A DNA stretch of 15,373 bases from Candidatus Omnitrophota bacterium (GTDB lineage Bacteria; Omnitrophota; Gorgyraeia; Gygaellales; Profunditerraquicolaceae), in NCBI GenBank assembly GCA_016867005.1, contig VGKM01000015.1, forward strand, positions 1-15,373, given 5' to 3'. The notes below the pieces were generated by a model. It did no database searches. It was not told where the DNA came from and saw nothing but the letters and a program-made list of their open reading frames with translations. Positions 1 to 8,217 of the stretch are shown here, piece after piece (the stretch's first letter is position 1; each line of letters starts with the position of its first letter). The translations under genes were made by a program, and so were the position numbers.

Positions 1-671
1 CTGTAATTTATGCTTGCGGCAAGCGCATCACTGTCAAAACTTGAACCTTCGATATTAATCCATAATTTTTGCGTCAATGGAATATCAATGCCGTAAATAA
101 GCCCGAAACTTTTTCCGTATTCCGACATTACGCGTTTCCTGTCTTCTCCTACCCAATGGATATAATCAACCCGCGACCACCGCGTCCCTAAATACGGCGT
201 GAGGTTCTTAAAGCTGTAAGAGCCCAATAATGACCATTGCCAATCGTCTAAAATCGCCTTGTTCTTTACGCCGTTTACATGCGTGCTTTTAGGATGGACG
301 CTGATATGCTGAAAACCCAATACTCCTGTTATCTTGTCATTATCAAAGAATTTGGCGCGTAAACCGTAGCCGCCTGCAAAACTCGTTTCATAGCGGACCT
401 CCTGGCTATCCTCGGGGCGCTGTTTTATGTTCCCTGCGCCGGCTTTTAAATCAATTGAAAGCCAGTTAAATACGCCGAATGACATGCCGTAGAATTCCTG
501 CTGCGAACGCATTTTCCCGGAGCCCTGCTCCAGGTACCTGTTGTAAAGAGAATAATATTCAAGGTTAGCAAAAAACCGGTGTTTCTCCGGAAGCTTGGTG
601 CCGTAACAGGGAGCCGCATAAAGTTCAGTTGCAAAAATTAAAGATAATAAAATACAAAGAATGATGCGCAT
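1..671 (-). CDS. Putative outer-membrane beta-barrel protein (C-terminus beyond window)
   Basis: The frame is open from an ATG at 671 to the window edge, giving about 223 residues. I translated it directly from the sequence. An AGGAG ribosome binding site lies 7 bases before the ATG. Residues 1-20 form a signal peptide (MRIILCILLSLIFATELYAA) with an Ala cleavage site, so the protein is exported. The rest is rich in alternating aromatic/hydrophobic strands (for example FFANLEYYSLYNRY, WQWSLLGSYSFK, LTPYLGTRWSRVDYI), which suggests an outer-membrane barrel or opacity-like protein. No family-specific motif is recognised. It follows the hexokinase gene by 30 bp and is the last visible gene of the long minus-strand run. 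The true end, length and strand count cannot be judged. Confidence 0.75.
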   Translation of the reverse strand, partial: MRIILCILLSLIFATELYAAPCYGTKLPEKHRFFANLEYYSLYNRYLEQGSGKMRSQQEFYGMSFGVFNWLSIDLKAGAGNIKQRPEDSQEVRYETSFAGGYGLRAKFFDNDKITGVLGFQHISVHPKSTHVNGVKNKAILDDWQWSLLGSYSFKNLTPYLGTRWSRVDYIHWVGEDRKRVMSEYGKSFGLIYGIDIPLTQKLWINIEGSSFDSDALAASINY

Positions 672-701
672 ATTTATTCTCCTGTTTAAAAGTCATTCCG
701 G

Positions 702-2018
702 CTATAAAGAAGTCGCGATAGCGGCGATAATTGCCGCTCCGCGCCCTGAACCGTCTTTGGCCAGGGCCATCCTTACCCGTAAAGCCCGCCTGCCAAATGT
801 CTCCTGCAGCGTTAACCTGATATTTTTTGCAAAATTGGGGTGCTTCTCATACAAGCTGCCGTCTACAGCCACCGTATGTACCCGCAACAACTTCGGGTCA
901 ATCTTTGTTAAGACGGCTGCTAATGCCGCGGCGCTGATACGCGCGCCTCTTTTTGATACCAAATGGCAGATTTTCTGCAAGGCCTCTCTTTCTTCTCCTG
1001 TGGAATTCCGGATGCCTTTATTCTTTAAAAAAGCGTTTACGTCCAATAGTCCGGGAGAACGATCTGCCTCAATGCGCGAAATATATTCCGCAATAAACCC
1101 TTTTGGCTCATTGAATATGGGGATATTTTTACCTTTAAAAATAATCTTTTTATTGATCAGCCCCCTGATTATAAAACGGACGATTTCCCCCAAATACATC
1201 CCGGAGACCATCTTCTCTAAAATCTGTGCGCCGGGATTTTCCGAGGCATTGTCCAATGAAATGTCAAAAGGCGTACTCCGCAACTTATTAAATCCGCCCC
1301 ACTCAATATTAATGATCATCCTGTCGGAAAGATAGATCGGCCCCCGCCATTTGGAAATATTATTTACTTCTTCCTGGTAGCAGGCATTTGTCCCTGTGCC
1401 CAGGATAACGGCGACATCGCAATCCTCATCATGATAGGCGTGCGCAGCCAAAGTACCTACCGTATCGTTAACAAGGGCGGCTATCCTTTTATTGTAAGTT
1501 GCGCTCCTTAACAATGCTTCGCTCAAAAGTCTAACGACATCTTTTCCCACTACCCCTTTTGCGGAAAAATCCTTTGTCCAATGCAGGAGCCGGCCTTCGG
1601 CAATGCCGGTTTGTTTGACGGGGAAAGAAAAAGTAAAACCTATGCTGCGCGGCTCTTTGCTAAAATCCTTTATACAATGCGCCAGGAAATTAAACAGGTT
1701 CTCGCCCTTGCCGCTGACATATTTCTTGTCCAGGACCAGCTTTTTTTCCCTCACAGGCGTAAGCTGCCCTCTGCCTCTTAATTCTACTTCAAGGATGCGG
1801 AAATTTGTCCCTCCCAAATCCAGCGCCAGGAATTTCCCTTTTTCTCCTCCCGACGGCTTATCTACATAGGTAGGTATCATTTTAAGCGAACTTTTTTGCC
1901 CGGCCAGGCCCCGCGACATTTCACCGTGAAAATCCTTGATGATTTTCTTAACTTCGGACAAAGGGACATTGAACTGCTTTTCTAATTCACTGACTGCTTT
2001 CTTTAATTTAGAGGACAT
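702..2018 (-). CDS. Hexokinase, eukaryotic type (438 aa)
   Basis: Phosphorylates glucose or related hexoses with ATP in the cytoplasm, feeding glycolysis. The whole eukaryotic hexokinase fold is visible: phosphate-1 loop LALDLGGTNFRILEVEL (64-80), hexokinase signature FTFSFPVKQTG...HWTKDFSAKG (128-155), LVNDTVGTLAAHAYHD (182-197) with the catalytic Asp185, the glycine loop ILGTGTNACY (205-214), IEWGGF (238-243), and the C-terminal nucleotide loops VDGSLYEKHP and AKDGSGRG. The length matches a single-unit yeast-type enzyme. The frame can be opened ten codons earlier at a TTG (2048), but the ATG at 2018 has AAGGTG six bases upstream and is preferred. It overlaps the end of the endonuclease III-like gene by 16 bp. 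The hexose substrate cannot be read from the sequence. Confidence 0.93.
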   Translation of the reverse strand: MSSKLKKAVSELEKQFNVPLSEVKKIIKDFHGEMSRGLAGQKSSLKMIPTYVDKPSGGEKGKFLALDLGGTNFRILEVELRGRGQLTPVREKKLVLDKKYVSGKGENLFNFLAHCIKDFSKEPRSIGFTFSFPVKQTGIAEGRLLHWTKDFSAKGVVGKDVVRLLSEALLRSATYNKRIAALVNDTVGTLAAHAYHDEDCDVAVILGTGTNACYQEEVNNISKWRGPIYLSDRMIINIEWGGFNKLRSTPFDISLDNASENPGAQILEKMVSGMYLGEIVRFIIRGLINKKIIFKGKNIPIFNEPKGFIAEYISRIEADRSPGLLDVNAFLKNKGIRNSTGEEREALQKICHLVSKRGARISAAALAAVLTKIDPKLLRVHTVAVDGSLYEKHPNFAKNIRLTLQETFGRRALRVRMALAKDGSGRGAAIIAAIATSL

Positions 2019-2635
2019 AGTCTGCACCTTGGTTGGTTTTTTAAACAATAATTCTTGGCTAAATTCACTAAAAGAGCATGAAACTCATTAAACAATTTCA
2101 CATTATTCCTTAAATTCCCCGCGCAATAATCCTGTATCCTGTAATAATCATAATCTTCGCCGATAAGTTTATGCCTTAAAAGGACCCGTTTTGTATATGC
2201 ATCAACCACAAAAACCGGCTTATTTAATGCATAAAGCAATATGGAATCGGCAGTTTCCGGCCCGATACCATTAACTGCCAATAACTGCCGCCTGAGAAAA
2301 ACGGTATCGGCTTGCGCCATTTTATTTATATCCAGCGCATATTCTTTCAAGAAGAATTTTAAGAATTCCTTCAGCCGTTTTGTTTTAATATTGTAATAAC
2401 CGGCGCTCCTTATTGCCTGCGCGATTTTCTCATGCCCGGCCTTATATAATCTGGCAGGATCCAGTAATTTTTCTTTTTTTAGCTGCTTTATTGCCTTTTC
2501 CACATTGGCCCAGGAAGTATTTTGGGTCAGTATTGCCCCCACAATAACTTCAAATTTGCTCTTAGCAGGCCACCAGTGCTGCGGCCCGAAATGCCCGTAA
2601 AGTTTTCTGTATATCAATTCAAGCTTGTGGGCCAT
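2003..2635 (-). CDS. Endonuclease III-related DNA glycosylase (COG2231/MagIII-like)
   Basis: A 210-residue HhH-GPD superfamily protein, likely a base-excision DNA glycosylase. Characteristic pieces are FGPQHWWPAKSKFEVIVGA (16-34), ILTQNTSW (35-42), the helix-hairpin-helix AVNGIGPETADSILLYA (120-136), and the catalytic aspartate in VFVVDAYTKR (Asp145). The position of the EndoIII lyase lysine is Glu127 (GPET instead of GRKT), so a monofunctional glycosylase is expected rather than an AP lyase. The C-terminus has Cys197-x6-Cys204-x2-Cys207 and stops three residues later, so the fourth ligand of a normal 4Fe-4S cluster is missing. The end overlaps the hexokinase start. The start ATG lies only 3 bp after the stop of the PilZ gene, with AAAGG directly against it. 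Confidence 0.88.
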   Translation of the reverse strand: MAHKLELIYRKLYGHFGPQHWWPAKSKFEVIVGAILTQNTSWANVEKAIKQLKKEKLLDPARLYKAGHEKIAQAIRSAGYYNIKTKRLKEFLKFFLKEYALDINKMAQADTVFLRRQLLAVNGIGPETADSILLYALNKPVFVVDAYTKRVLLRHKLIGEDYDYYRIQDYCAGNLRNNVKLFNEFHALLVNLAKNYCLKNQPRCRLCPLN

Positions 2636-2638
2636 CCT

Positions 2639-4564
2639 TTATAATTCCAGCGGATTAAATCTATAATAAGCAAAAAGTGTATACGCGGTGCCTGAAACAG
2701 AACCTGTGGATTTCCCTGCCGGGGTCATCCAGCCATGCCCGGTATCCACAAAATCCTGCGTGGCATAAGGAAGGCAGCTCTCCCCCTGCCCCGAAGGAGA
2801 CGGGCTTGAGATGACCATATTTGCCAAAGATGCGAGGTAATCGTCTGCCTTGAGCTCATAACTGCGCGCCTTGCTATCCATGCCTTTTTTCTGATAATAA
2901 TCGCCCATTATGCGCATGGATAAGATCATCTGTGCCGTCCATTCCGTTGAAACAACACCGCCTCTTGCCACATGCCTTTCCGGGGCAAAATCAAAACCTT
3001 TCACTTTAACAGACCTGCCTTCCGGCCGGCGGAATTCAACCTCTTTGTAGCAATTTTCCTGGGCAAACTCCATTATCCTTTCCGGGTTCATCCCCAATTC
3101 TTCCAGCTTTTCCGGCCCGATAGCCGCGATCGACCAGGCATAGGTATCGGTTGCGATCGTAGAATCTCCTTTACCGCGCTTAATAGGCACCTCGGCTTTC
3201 CCATAGGTATGCATAACCAGCCACTTGAGCACTTTATCTCTTGCTGTTTTATACTGGGCGCCTGAAGTCACAGTATAGAGCATATTAAAAAACGCATAAG
3301 CATCAAGGTTGTGTTCCGTAGCATACCAGTTTACTTCCGGCCCGCCGCGGATACCTCCGTCGGCATCATCGTTCTGTATTTTAATCACCTGGGCAGCAAT
3401 TTCTTCCGCTAATTTCATATAGCTAGTATCCCCGCTCATCTTTGTATAATGCATGATCGCAATGCCCAGCCAGATATTCGGGCCGTTATGCACGGTATAT
3501 TCTGCCGGGTTGCCGTCGCCGGCATAATAGGCATTTACAAATTGGCCGTTAATTTTTTCTGCGCGCGTTTTGAAAAAATCCAGGATTTTCTTTGCTCTCT
3601 GGAAATCCGAGAAATAACTGTAAGCCAAAACAGCCAGCGCTTCATCGTAAGTAAAAGCCCAATTGGCTATATTCTTATCACCCTCGAAGCTAGCGACCAG
3701 GCCTGTGCGCGGGCTCTGATGTACTTTAAGCCATTGGTACATTTTATCAAAATTTGCTTTTTCAAGCGCGGATTGTTTCTGGCCCAAACGCGCAAGCTCG
3801 TCTTTAACTCCGGCCTCTGTATTCTGCAATGCCGCCAATTTTTCCTGAAATTCCGCTTTTTCTTTAACTAATTTTTCAATCCGCAAACTTAATTCCCCGG
3901 CCTCTAAAGACGTGGCGCTTAATTTCTCCAATGCGCCCTCTGCCTCGGTAAGCTTTTTTGAAAGCGACCGGATATTTATTTCCAATGCCTCTTTTTCTTT
4001 GTTTATTTTCATCATTTTCTGCTTTGCAATACCGGCATCCTCAACGACCGCAACAAGCTGATTTACCAAAGCTCTATTTTCTTTGGTGAGCTTCATATTC
4101 AGATAGCTGCCCGAGGCAAATGCCACTGCCAGGGCAACGACCGCAGATACTGCCACCGGAGCGAATAACTTTTTACCCCAGGCAAAACGGATAATGCGCC
4201 TCTTTTGCGCCGGTGAAATATTCTCATAGCTCAGGCCGATGATGAATTTATTGGGGACAGCCGTAATTTTTTTTGCCCAAACAATGGAAGTTGTGACATT
4301 CACAGGGCATTGATTAAAAGGAAGGTCCATGGATAAATAAAGCTTTGCCCCTTTATCCAGGACAGGCCCTTGAAATTCTGCCTTTAAATTGTTTACTTCC
4401 AGGCACACGCCGCCGCTGCTGACATTATTGGTAAACCCCTGGATCCAGTCGGAGAGAAAACATCTGCCGTCGCAGCTTAAAAGCCGGAACTGCACCGGAA
4501 AGATCGAATCAATACGGACATATTTCCTGCGTTCATGCGAAGGCAAGTCGGTTTTTTGTATCAT
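2639..4564 (-). CDS. PilZ / transmembrane / coiled-coil / glycosidase-like fusion protein (641 aa)
   Basis: The order is: PilZ domain (about 10-130) with RRKYVR (R13xxxR17) and NVSSGG (N47xSxxG52), the two cyclic-di-GMP-binding motifs; a single membrane helix (about 133-155, LFAPVAVSAVVALAVAFASG); a long heptad-rich coiled coil (about 157-275); and a C-terminal domain of about 365 residues. The last part has repeated helical hairpins with conserved-looking acidic and aromatic patches (WAFTYDEALAVLAY 302-315, GPNIWLGIAIMHY 361-373, WYATEHNLDAYAFF 413-426, STEWTAQMILSM 539-550), as in (alpha/alpha)6-barrel glycoside hydrolases. The family is not assigned and catalytic residues are not proven. 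Topology should put PilZ in the cytoplasm and the glycosidase-like part in the periplasm. The ATG overlaps the stop of the DUF3857 gene (ATGA), indicating coupled translation. Residues 586-596 (SSPSPSGQGES) look like an inserted repeat. Confidence 0.85.
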   Translation of the reverse strand: MIQKTDLPSHERRKYVRIDSIFPVQFRLLSCDGRCFLSDWIQGFTNNVSSGGVCLEVNNLKAEFQGPVLDKGAKLYLSMDLPFNQCPVNVTTSIVWAKKITAVPNKFIIGLSYENISPAQKRRIIRFAWGKKLFAPVAVSAVVALAVAFASGSYLNMKLTKENRALVNQLVAVVEDAGIAKQKMMKINKEKEALEINIRSLSKKLTEAEGALEKLSATSLEAGELSLRIEKLVKEKAEFQEKLAALQNTEAGVKDELARLGQKQSALEKANFDKMYQWLKVHQSPRTGLVASFEGDKNIANWAFTYDEALAVLAYSYFSDFQRAKKILDFFKTRAEKINGQFVNAYYAGDGNPAEYTVHNGPNIWLGIAIMHYTKMSGDTSYMKLAEEIAAQVIKIQNDDADGGIRGGPEVNWYATEHNLDAYAFFNMLYTVTSGAQYKTARDKVLKWLVMHTYGKAEVPIKRGKGDSTIATDTYAWSIAAIGPEKLEELGMNPERIMEFAQENCYKEVEFRRPEGRSVKVKGFDFAPERHVARGGVVSTEWTAQMILSMRIMGDYYQKKGMDSKARSYELKADDYLASLANMVISSPSPSGQGESCLPYATQDFVDTGHGWMTPAGKSTGSVSGTAYTLFAYYRFNPLEL

Positions 4565-6954
4565 TTCACCTTTTCTAAGATGACCCTTTGCTTGATCTTT
4601 TTCGCCAATGACTCAAAAAATGACTTAAACTCATCGTATTCCGCTTCCGGGATCAATCGTTTTTTAAGCTCTGTCTTCTGTAAGAAATTTAGCTTGTTTC
4701 CTTGGCGGGAATACTCGACATGGAACTTTAACCAAGGGCTGTCTTCGTCCAGGTTCTCCGGGATATATTTTATAACAAACTGGGGTGGTATTGCAACCAT
4801 GAATTTTATCTCTTTGCTGTCAAGAAACCCGAAATCAATGGCGTATTTACGCTTTTCTTTTGCCACCAAAGCCACGTCGCAAGTTGCCAGCTGCGGCATG
4901 ATCCTTAAGTCCCCGGCATTGGTAAAATATTCCGGCCCCCAGAATTGATAGCTTAGTATTACCGGCTTATCAAGGTCACCGATATTCTTGAAGTCATAAT
5001 TTTCTAATTTTGCGCCGATTGAAATTTCCTGTATTCTCTCGCGCAGTGCTTCGCCGATCAGCTCGGGAGGAGTATACAAAAGCCAATACCTCTGGGCCTG
5101 GTCAAAGACCCCGAGGCTATAAACCGTCTTCTCTCCCGTAAGCGTTTCATCGGGCTTAATCTGTATCCGGAGGTCGTGTTTGACAAAATTATGGCCGGCA
5201 GGGTAAAGCGGTGATTCCGTAATCTGATAGTTTTCCGGTTTAAAAAGCAGCACTTTACGCTCCTGGTCAGCCGAAGGCAGGTCTCCAAAGGAACAGGTTT
5301 CCGCGGTAGGATCCATAAGTATAAGTTTTCCTTCTATGTCTGCCGCAGCAATAGCGTGGTTAAAAAGCATCGACGGAAACCCCGGGTCAAGGTTATACGC
5401 ATCCCGCGTCGGGATAAGTACCGGGTATGCATTGATACCTGCTTCTTTTAGCATGGCCACCAAAAGCACTGCCTGGTCTTTGCAATCGCCGTATTTATTC
5501 CGGAAGATATCGGCGGCAGAATGCGGTTCGTATCCTGCCTGGCCGTATTCTACGGCAACATAACGGATGTCTTTGGCGCAGAAATTGTAGATCGCTGCTG
5601 CTTTTCCGGATTCTTCGTGCTTATTCTTAATCAATTCTTTTACTTTGTTGTTTATATCCTTGTCTGTTTTGATCTTGCCTAAAGACAGACCTTTCCACCA
5701 AGCATAAATTTCTTCCCATCCGGAAAAAGTGGAAATTATAACAGCCGGATTTATTTCCACATGGGGAGGCATATTTGCTTCCGGCATGATCTGGGGGATA
5801 TCCTTAAATTCCCAGGAGTAATAAACAGCCGGGCCGTTTTCCTTTACTTTCGGCTCAAGGTCAGCCCCGAAATTGTTATATTCGGAATTCAGCTTTTTTA
5901 TATGCAATGCCCTGCCTTTGGGCAGCTTTAGGCCGAATTTAGCTTTGATAATCGGTTCGCTTGCCTGCACAGGATATGCCATGCAAAAGTCTTTTTCGTT
6001 AACCAGCCGGTTGCGGTATATTTTTACTTTGTACTCTATGACCGCGCCTTCCGTAATCTCAGGAAAAGAAATTATAAATACCTTGGCATTGCTGTAAAGG
6101 GGGAAATTGAGGTACCTGGAAACATCGCGGATATGGCGCGAGCCCACATCCACAATTGTCCCGTCCGGTTTAATAGTCCGGGCGAATTCCAGGTCGATTT
6201 TCTCGAAAGTTGAATCATAATCAATATGTGTTTCGGAAAAACTTTCTTTGCCCCTTTCGTTAATGATCTTGATTAAATAATGTATTTCAAAAACCTGGGT
6301 ATTCTCTTTTGTGATCTCTATGTTTTCATCGGCTAATAATATTAAAGCGCCTGCCTGCGGGTATTCTTCCGGCTGCGGGCAATCCGCGATGATCTTATAG
6401 GCCTGGGGGCTTACCTCTTTGATCTTTGCGGTATTTACTTTCTTTTCAATGGAATTTATCCTGGCATAAGCCAAGCTTTTAAATTGAGGGGATTTAATCT
6501 TTTTATAAACACCCAGCGCCTGGTCAAATAGATTGAGCTTCTCGGAAGTAAGGCCGTAATAATACAGGGCTTGGTCATCCGGAAAATTATTTTTGCTGAA
6601 GATCTCGTTTGCATCGACAAAATCTCCTTTTCGGAATAAAGCAATCCCCGTAAGCATTTTTGCCTCGGGGGCATTTGAAAGGCCGAATTCTTTAATGGCA
6701 TCCTCAAAATTACCCCGGCTGTAGTATAATTTCCCGAGTTCTAAGTGTAATTTATCTAAATCCCTTCCCCCGGAGATCAGGGCCTTGTAACCGATAACCG
6801 CCTCTTCGTAATAACTATCAGATTTTTTTGCGGATTCCTGCGCCTGTTCTACATTATTTTCCTGTGTACAAGCAGGCATTGTAATAAAAAAAAGGCAGCA
6901 AAATAAAACTGCAAATATGGTGCTTAGCTTACTTTTTGTATTTATAGTAAACAT
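4561..6954 (-). CDS. Lipoprotein with TPR, DUF3857 and transglutaminase-like domains (797 aa)
   Basis: Residues 1-29 form an export signal ending in TMPAC, a plausible lipobox with Cys29. TPR-like helix pairs follow (about 50-170, for example LHLELGKLYYSRGNFEDAIKEF). A DUF3857-type beta domain (about 200-400) precedes a transglutaminase-like core with the triad Cys491 (KYGDCKDQAVLLVAML), His533 (LFNHAIAAA) and Asp548 (LILMDPTAE), and a C-terminal beta region follows. The family combination is common in bacterial envelopes; its substrate is unknown, and the triad suggests a peptidase or amide-transfer role. AAGGAG six bases before the ATG supports the start. It overlaps the hypD end by 26 bp and the PilZ-fusion start by 4 bp, so the two envelope proteins are probably made together. 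Confidence 0.88.
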   Translation of the reverse strand: MFTINTKSKLSTIFAVLFCCLFFITMPACTQENNVEQAQESAKKSDSYYEEAVIGYKALISGGRDLDKLHLELGKLYYSRGNFEDAIKEFGLSNAPEAKMLTGIALFRKGDFVDANEIFSKNNFPDDQALYYYGLTSEKLNLFDQALGVYKKIKSPQFKSLAYARINSIEKKVNTAKIKEVSPQAYKIIADCPQPEEYPQAGALILLADENIEITKENTQVFEIHYLIKIINERGKESFSETHIDYDSTFEKIDLEFARTIKPDGTIVDVGSRHIRDVSRYLNFPLYSNAKVFIISFPEITEGAVIEYKVKIYRNRLVNEKDFCMAYPVQASEPIIKAKFGLKLPKGRALHIKKLNSEYNNFGADLEPKVKENGPAVYYSWEFKDIPQIMPEANMPPHVEINPAVIISTFSGWEEIYAWWKGLSLGKIKTDKDINNKVKELIKNKHEESGKAAAIYNFCAKDIRYVAVEYGQAGYEPHSAADIFRNKYGDCKDQAVLLVAMLKEAGINAYPVLIPTRDAYNLDPGFPSMLFNHAIAAADIEGKLILMDPTAETCSFGDLPSADQERKVLLFKPENYQITESPLYPAGHNFVKHDLRIQIKPDETLTGEKTVYSLGVFDQAQRYWLLYTPPELIGEALRERIQEISIGAKLENYDFKNIGDLDKPVILSYQFWGPEYFTNAGDLRIMPQLATCDVALVAKEKRKYAIDFGFLDSKEIKFMVAIPPQFVIKYIPENLDEDSPWLKFHVEYSRQGNKLNFLQKTELKKRLIPEAEYDEFKSFFESLAKKIKQRVILEKVK

Positions 6955-8020
6955 TACACGCTCCTTCCGCGGAAATCATACACGGCCCAACCGGATGCTC
7001 AGGGGTGCATGCCTTCTTGAATAAATTGCATTTATCAGGGCTTAATAAACCTTTCAGAACATCGCTGCATTTGCAGGAGGCCTGCTGCCTGCTGCCTGAT
7101 GCCTGCTGCCGGAGAGAAAAAATTTTCTCCGCGTCAAAATCTCGGAATTCTTTCTTGATCCTGAACCCGCTTTCCGGGATTTTTCCTAAGCCCCGCCAAT
7201 CAGCGCTGCTAATGCAGAATACCTGCTGCATCAGCTTAAGGGCATAAGTATTCCCGCATCTATTTACTGCGCGGATATACTGGTTATCCACTATCGGCCT
7301 GTTCTTAACAACCTGCCGCAGCAAAAAATACAATCCTTCCAGGATATCTACCGGCTCAAAACCCGCGACACAGCAGGCAATGCGGTATTGCCGGGGTATA
7401 AATTCATAGGGGCGCGTACCGGTAATGCTTGAAACATGCCCCGGGCACAAAAAACCTTCTATATTCTGCCTTTTATCTTTGAGTAAATACCGCATCGCCG
7501 GCGCAATTCTTTTTAAAGAAGCAAGAAAAAACATGTTTTTCAGTTTTTCCTTTTTAGCCGATATGATGCTCGATGCTATTAACGGCGCGGTTGTCTCAAA
7601 GCCAACCGCCAGAAATATTACTTTTTTTGCGGGATTTTTCCTGGCCAATCCCAAGGCATCCAGGGGAGAATAAACAACCTCTATGCGCCTGCCTGCCTGC
7701 CTTTGCCTCTCCAGGTCCAGTTTTCCTCCCGGGACTCTTAACATATCGCCAAAAGTAGCGATAATCGTGTCTTTATAGCCGGCCAATTTTATTGCCCGAT
7801 CAATATATCCCCCCGTGCTTACGCAAACAGGGCAACCCGGGCCGGAAATCAACTTAAGCCCGCCGGGAAGTAATTTATCAATGCCAAAACGGTAAAACCC
7901 CTGCGTATGCGTCCCGCAGACCTCCATAAATTTTATTTCGCGGGGAGGCATGATCTTTTTTATTTGCGCAGATAACTTCTTAGCCCTTGATCTGCTGCGG
8001 TATTCATCAACGTATTTCAT
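6929..8020 (-). CDS. hypD: HypD, hydrogenase maturation scaffold (363 aa)
   Basis: HypD holds the iron atom on which the Fe(CN)2CO group of NiFe-hydrogenase is built, working with HypC. Diagnostic motifs: EVCGTHT (Cys35), SGPGCPVC (Cys63, Cys66), AVGFETTAP (138-146), CPGHVSS (192-198), and the C-terminal cluster CKCSDVL...CNLFKKACTPEHPVGPCM...GAC (Cys316-355), which carries the 4Fe-4S cluster. The length is normal. Directly before Cys316 the linker contains RQQASGSRQQAS (304-315), encoded by a near-tandem DNA repeat. Its start overlaps the hypC end by 14 bp. No hydrogenase structural gene, hypA, hypB or hypE is in the window. Confidence 0.97.
   Translation of the reverse strand: MKYVDEYRSRSRAKKLSAQIKKIMPPREIKFMEVCGTHTQGFYRFGIDKLLPGGLKLISGPGCPVCVSTGGYIDRAIKLAGYKDTIIATFGDMLRVPGGKLDLERQRQAGRRIEVVYSPLDALGLARKNPAKKVIFLAVGFETTAPLIASSIISAKKEKLKNMFFLASLKRIAPAMRYLLKDKRQNIEGFLCPGHVSSITGTRPYEFIPRQYRIACCVAGFEPVDILEGLYFLLRQVVKNRPIVDNQYIRAVNRCGNTYALKLMQQVFCISSADWRGLGKIPESGFRIKKEFRDFDAEKIFSLRQQASGSRQQASCKCSDVLKGLLSPDKCNLFKKACTPEHPVGPCMISAEGACNVYYKYKK
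7079..7111. repeat. Short near-tandem repeat inside hypD
   Basis: Repeats of CCTGCTG and CCTGATG, the longest block being GCCTGCTGCCTGATGCCTG (read on the plus strand), encode RQQASGSRQQAS in the linker before the C-terminal HypD cysteines. The length keeps the frame. Confidence 0.75.
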
Positions 8021-8216
8021 TTATTAAACTCAAAGTTTGCCTGGCTCTTTCCGGATCGATCTTCTGGATAGCAAAACCGGCATGCACCAGGCAATAATCG
8101 CCGATTCTTACTCCGGGCAACATCTGGATATTGATCTCCCGCAATAGCCCTCCTGCTTCCGCAGCAGCAAAGGCGCCGTGAATACTTTTGACCTTCATCG
8201 GGATCGCTAAACACAT
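8007..8216 (-). CDS. hypC: HypC family hydrogenase maturation chaperone (69 aa)
   Basis: A small chaperone that pairs with HypD during assembly of the iron-cyanide-carbonyl group and delivers it to the hydrogenase large subunit. It begins with the family hallmark MCLAIPMKV, whose Cys2 is the functional cysteine. It continues with LPGVRIGDYCLVHAGFAIQK (33-52), typical of HypC/HupF. The length is slightly short but within the usual range. AGAGGGGAT lies just before the ATG, and the hypF stop is one base upstream. Together with hypF and hypD it forms a tight maturation block. Confidence 0.95.
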   Translation of the reverse strand: MCLAIPMKVKSIHGAFAAAEAGGLLREINIQMLPGVRIGDYCLVHAGFAIQKIDPERARQTLSLINEIR

Positions 8217-8217
8217 A

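Noticed and set aside
661..1335. 224-residue plus-strand frame opposite the hexokinase
   Set aside because: It is the shadow of the hexokinase gene, which has all family motifs; the plus frame shows none.
2003..2048. TTG start of hexokinase at 2048
   Set aside because: The ATG at 2018 has a well-placed AAGGTG and a 16-bp rather than 46-bp overlap with the gene before it.
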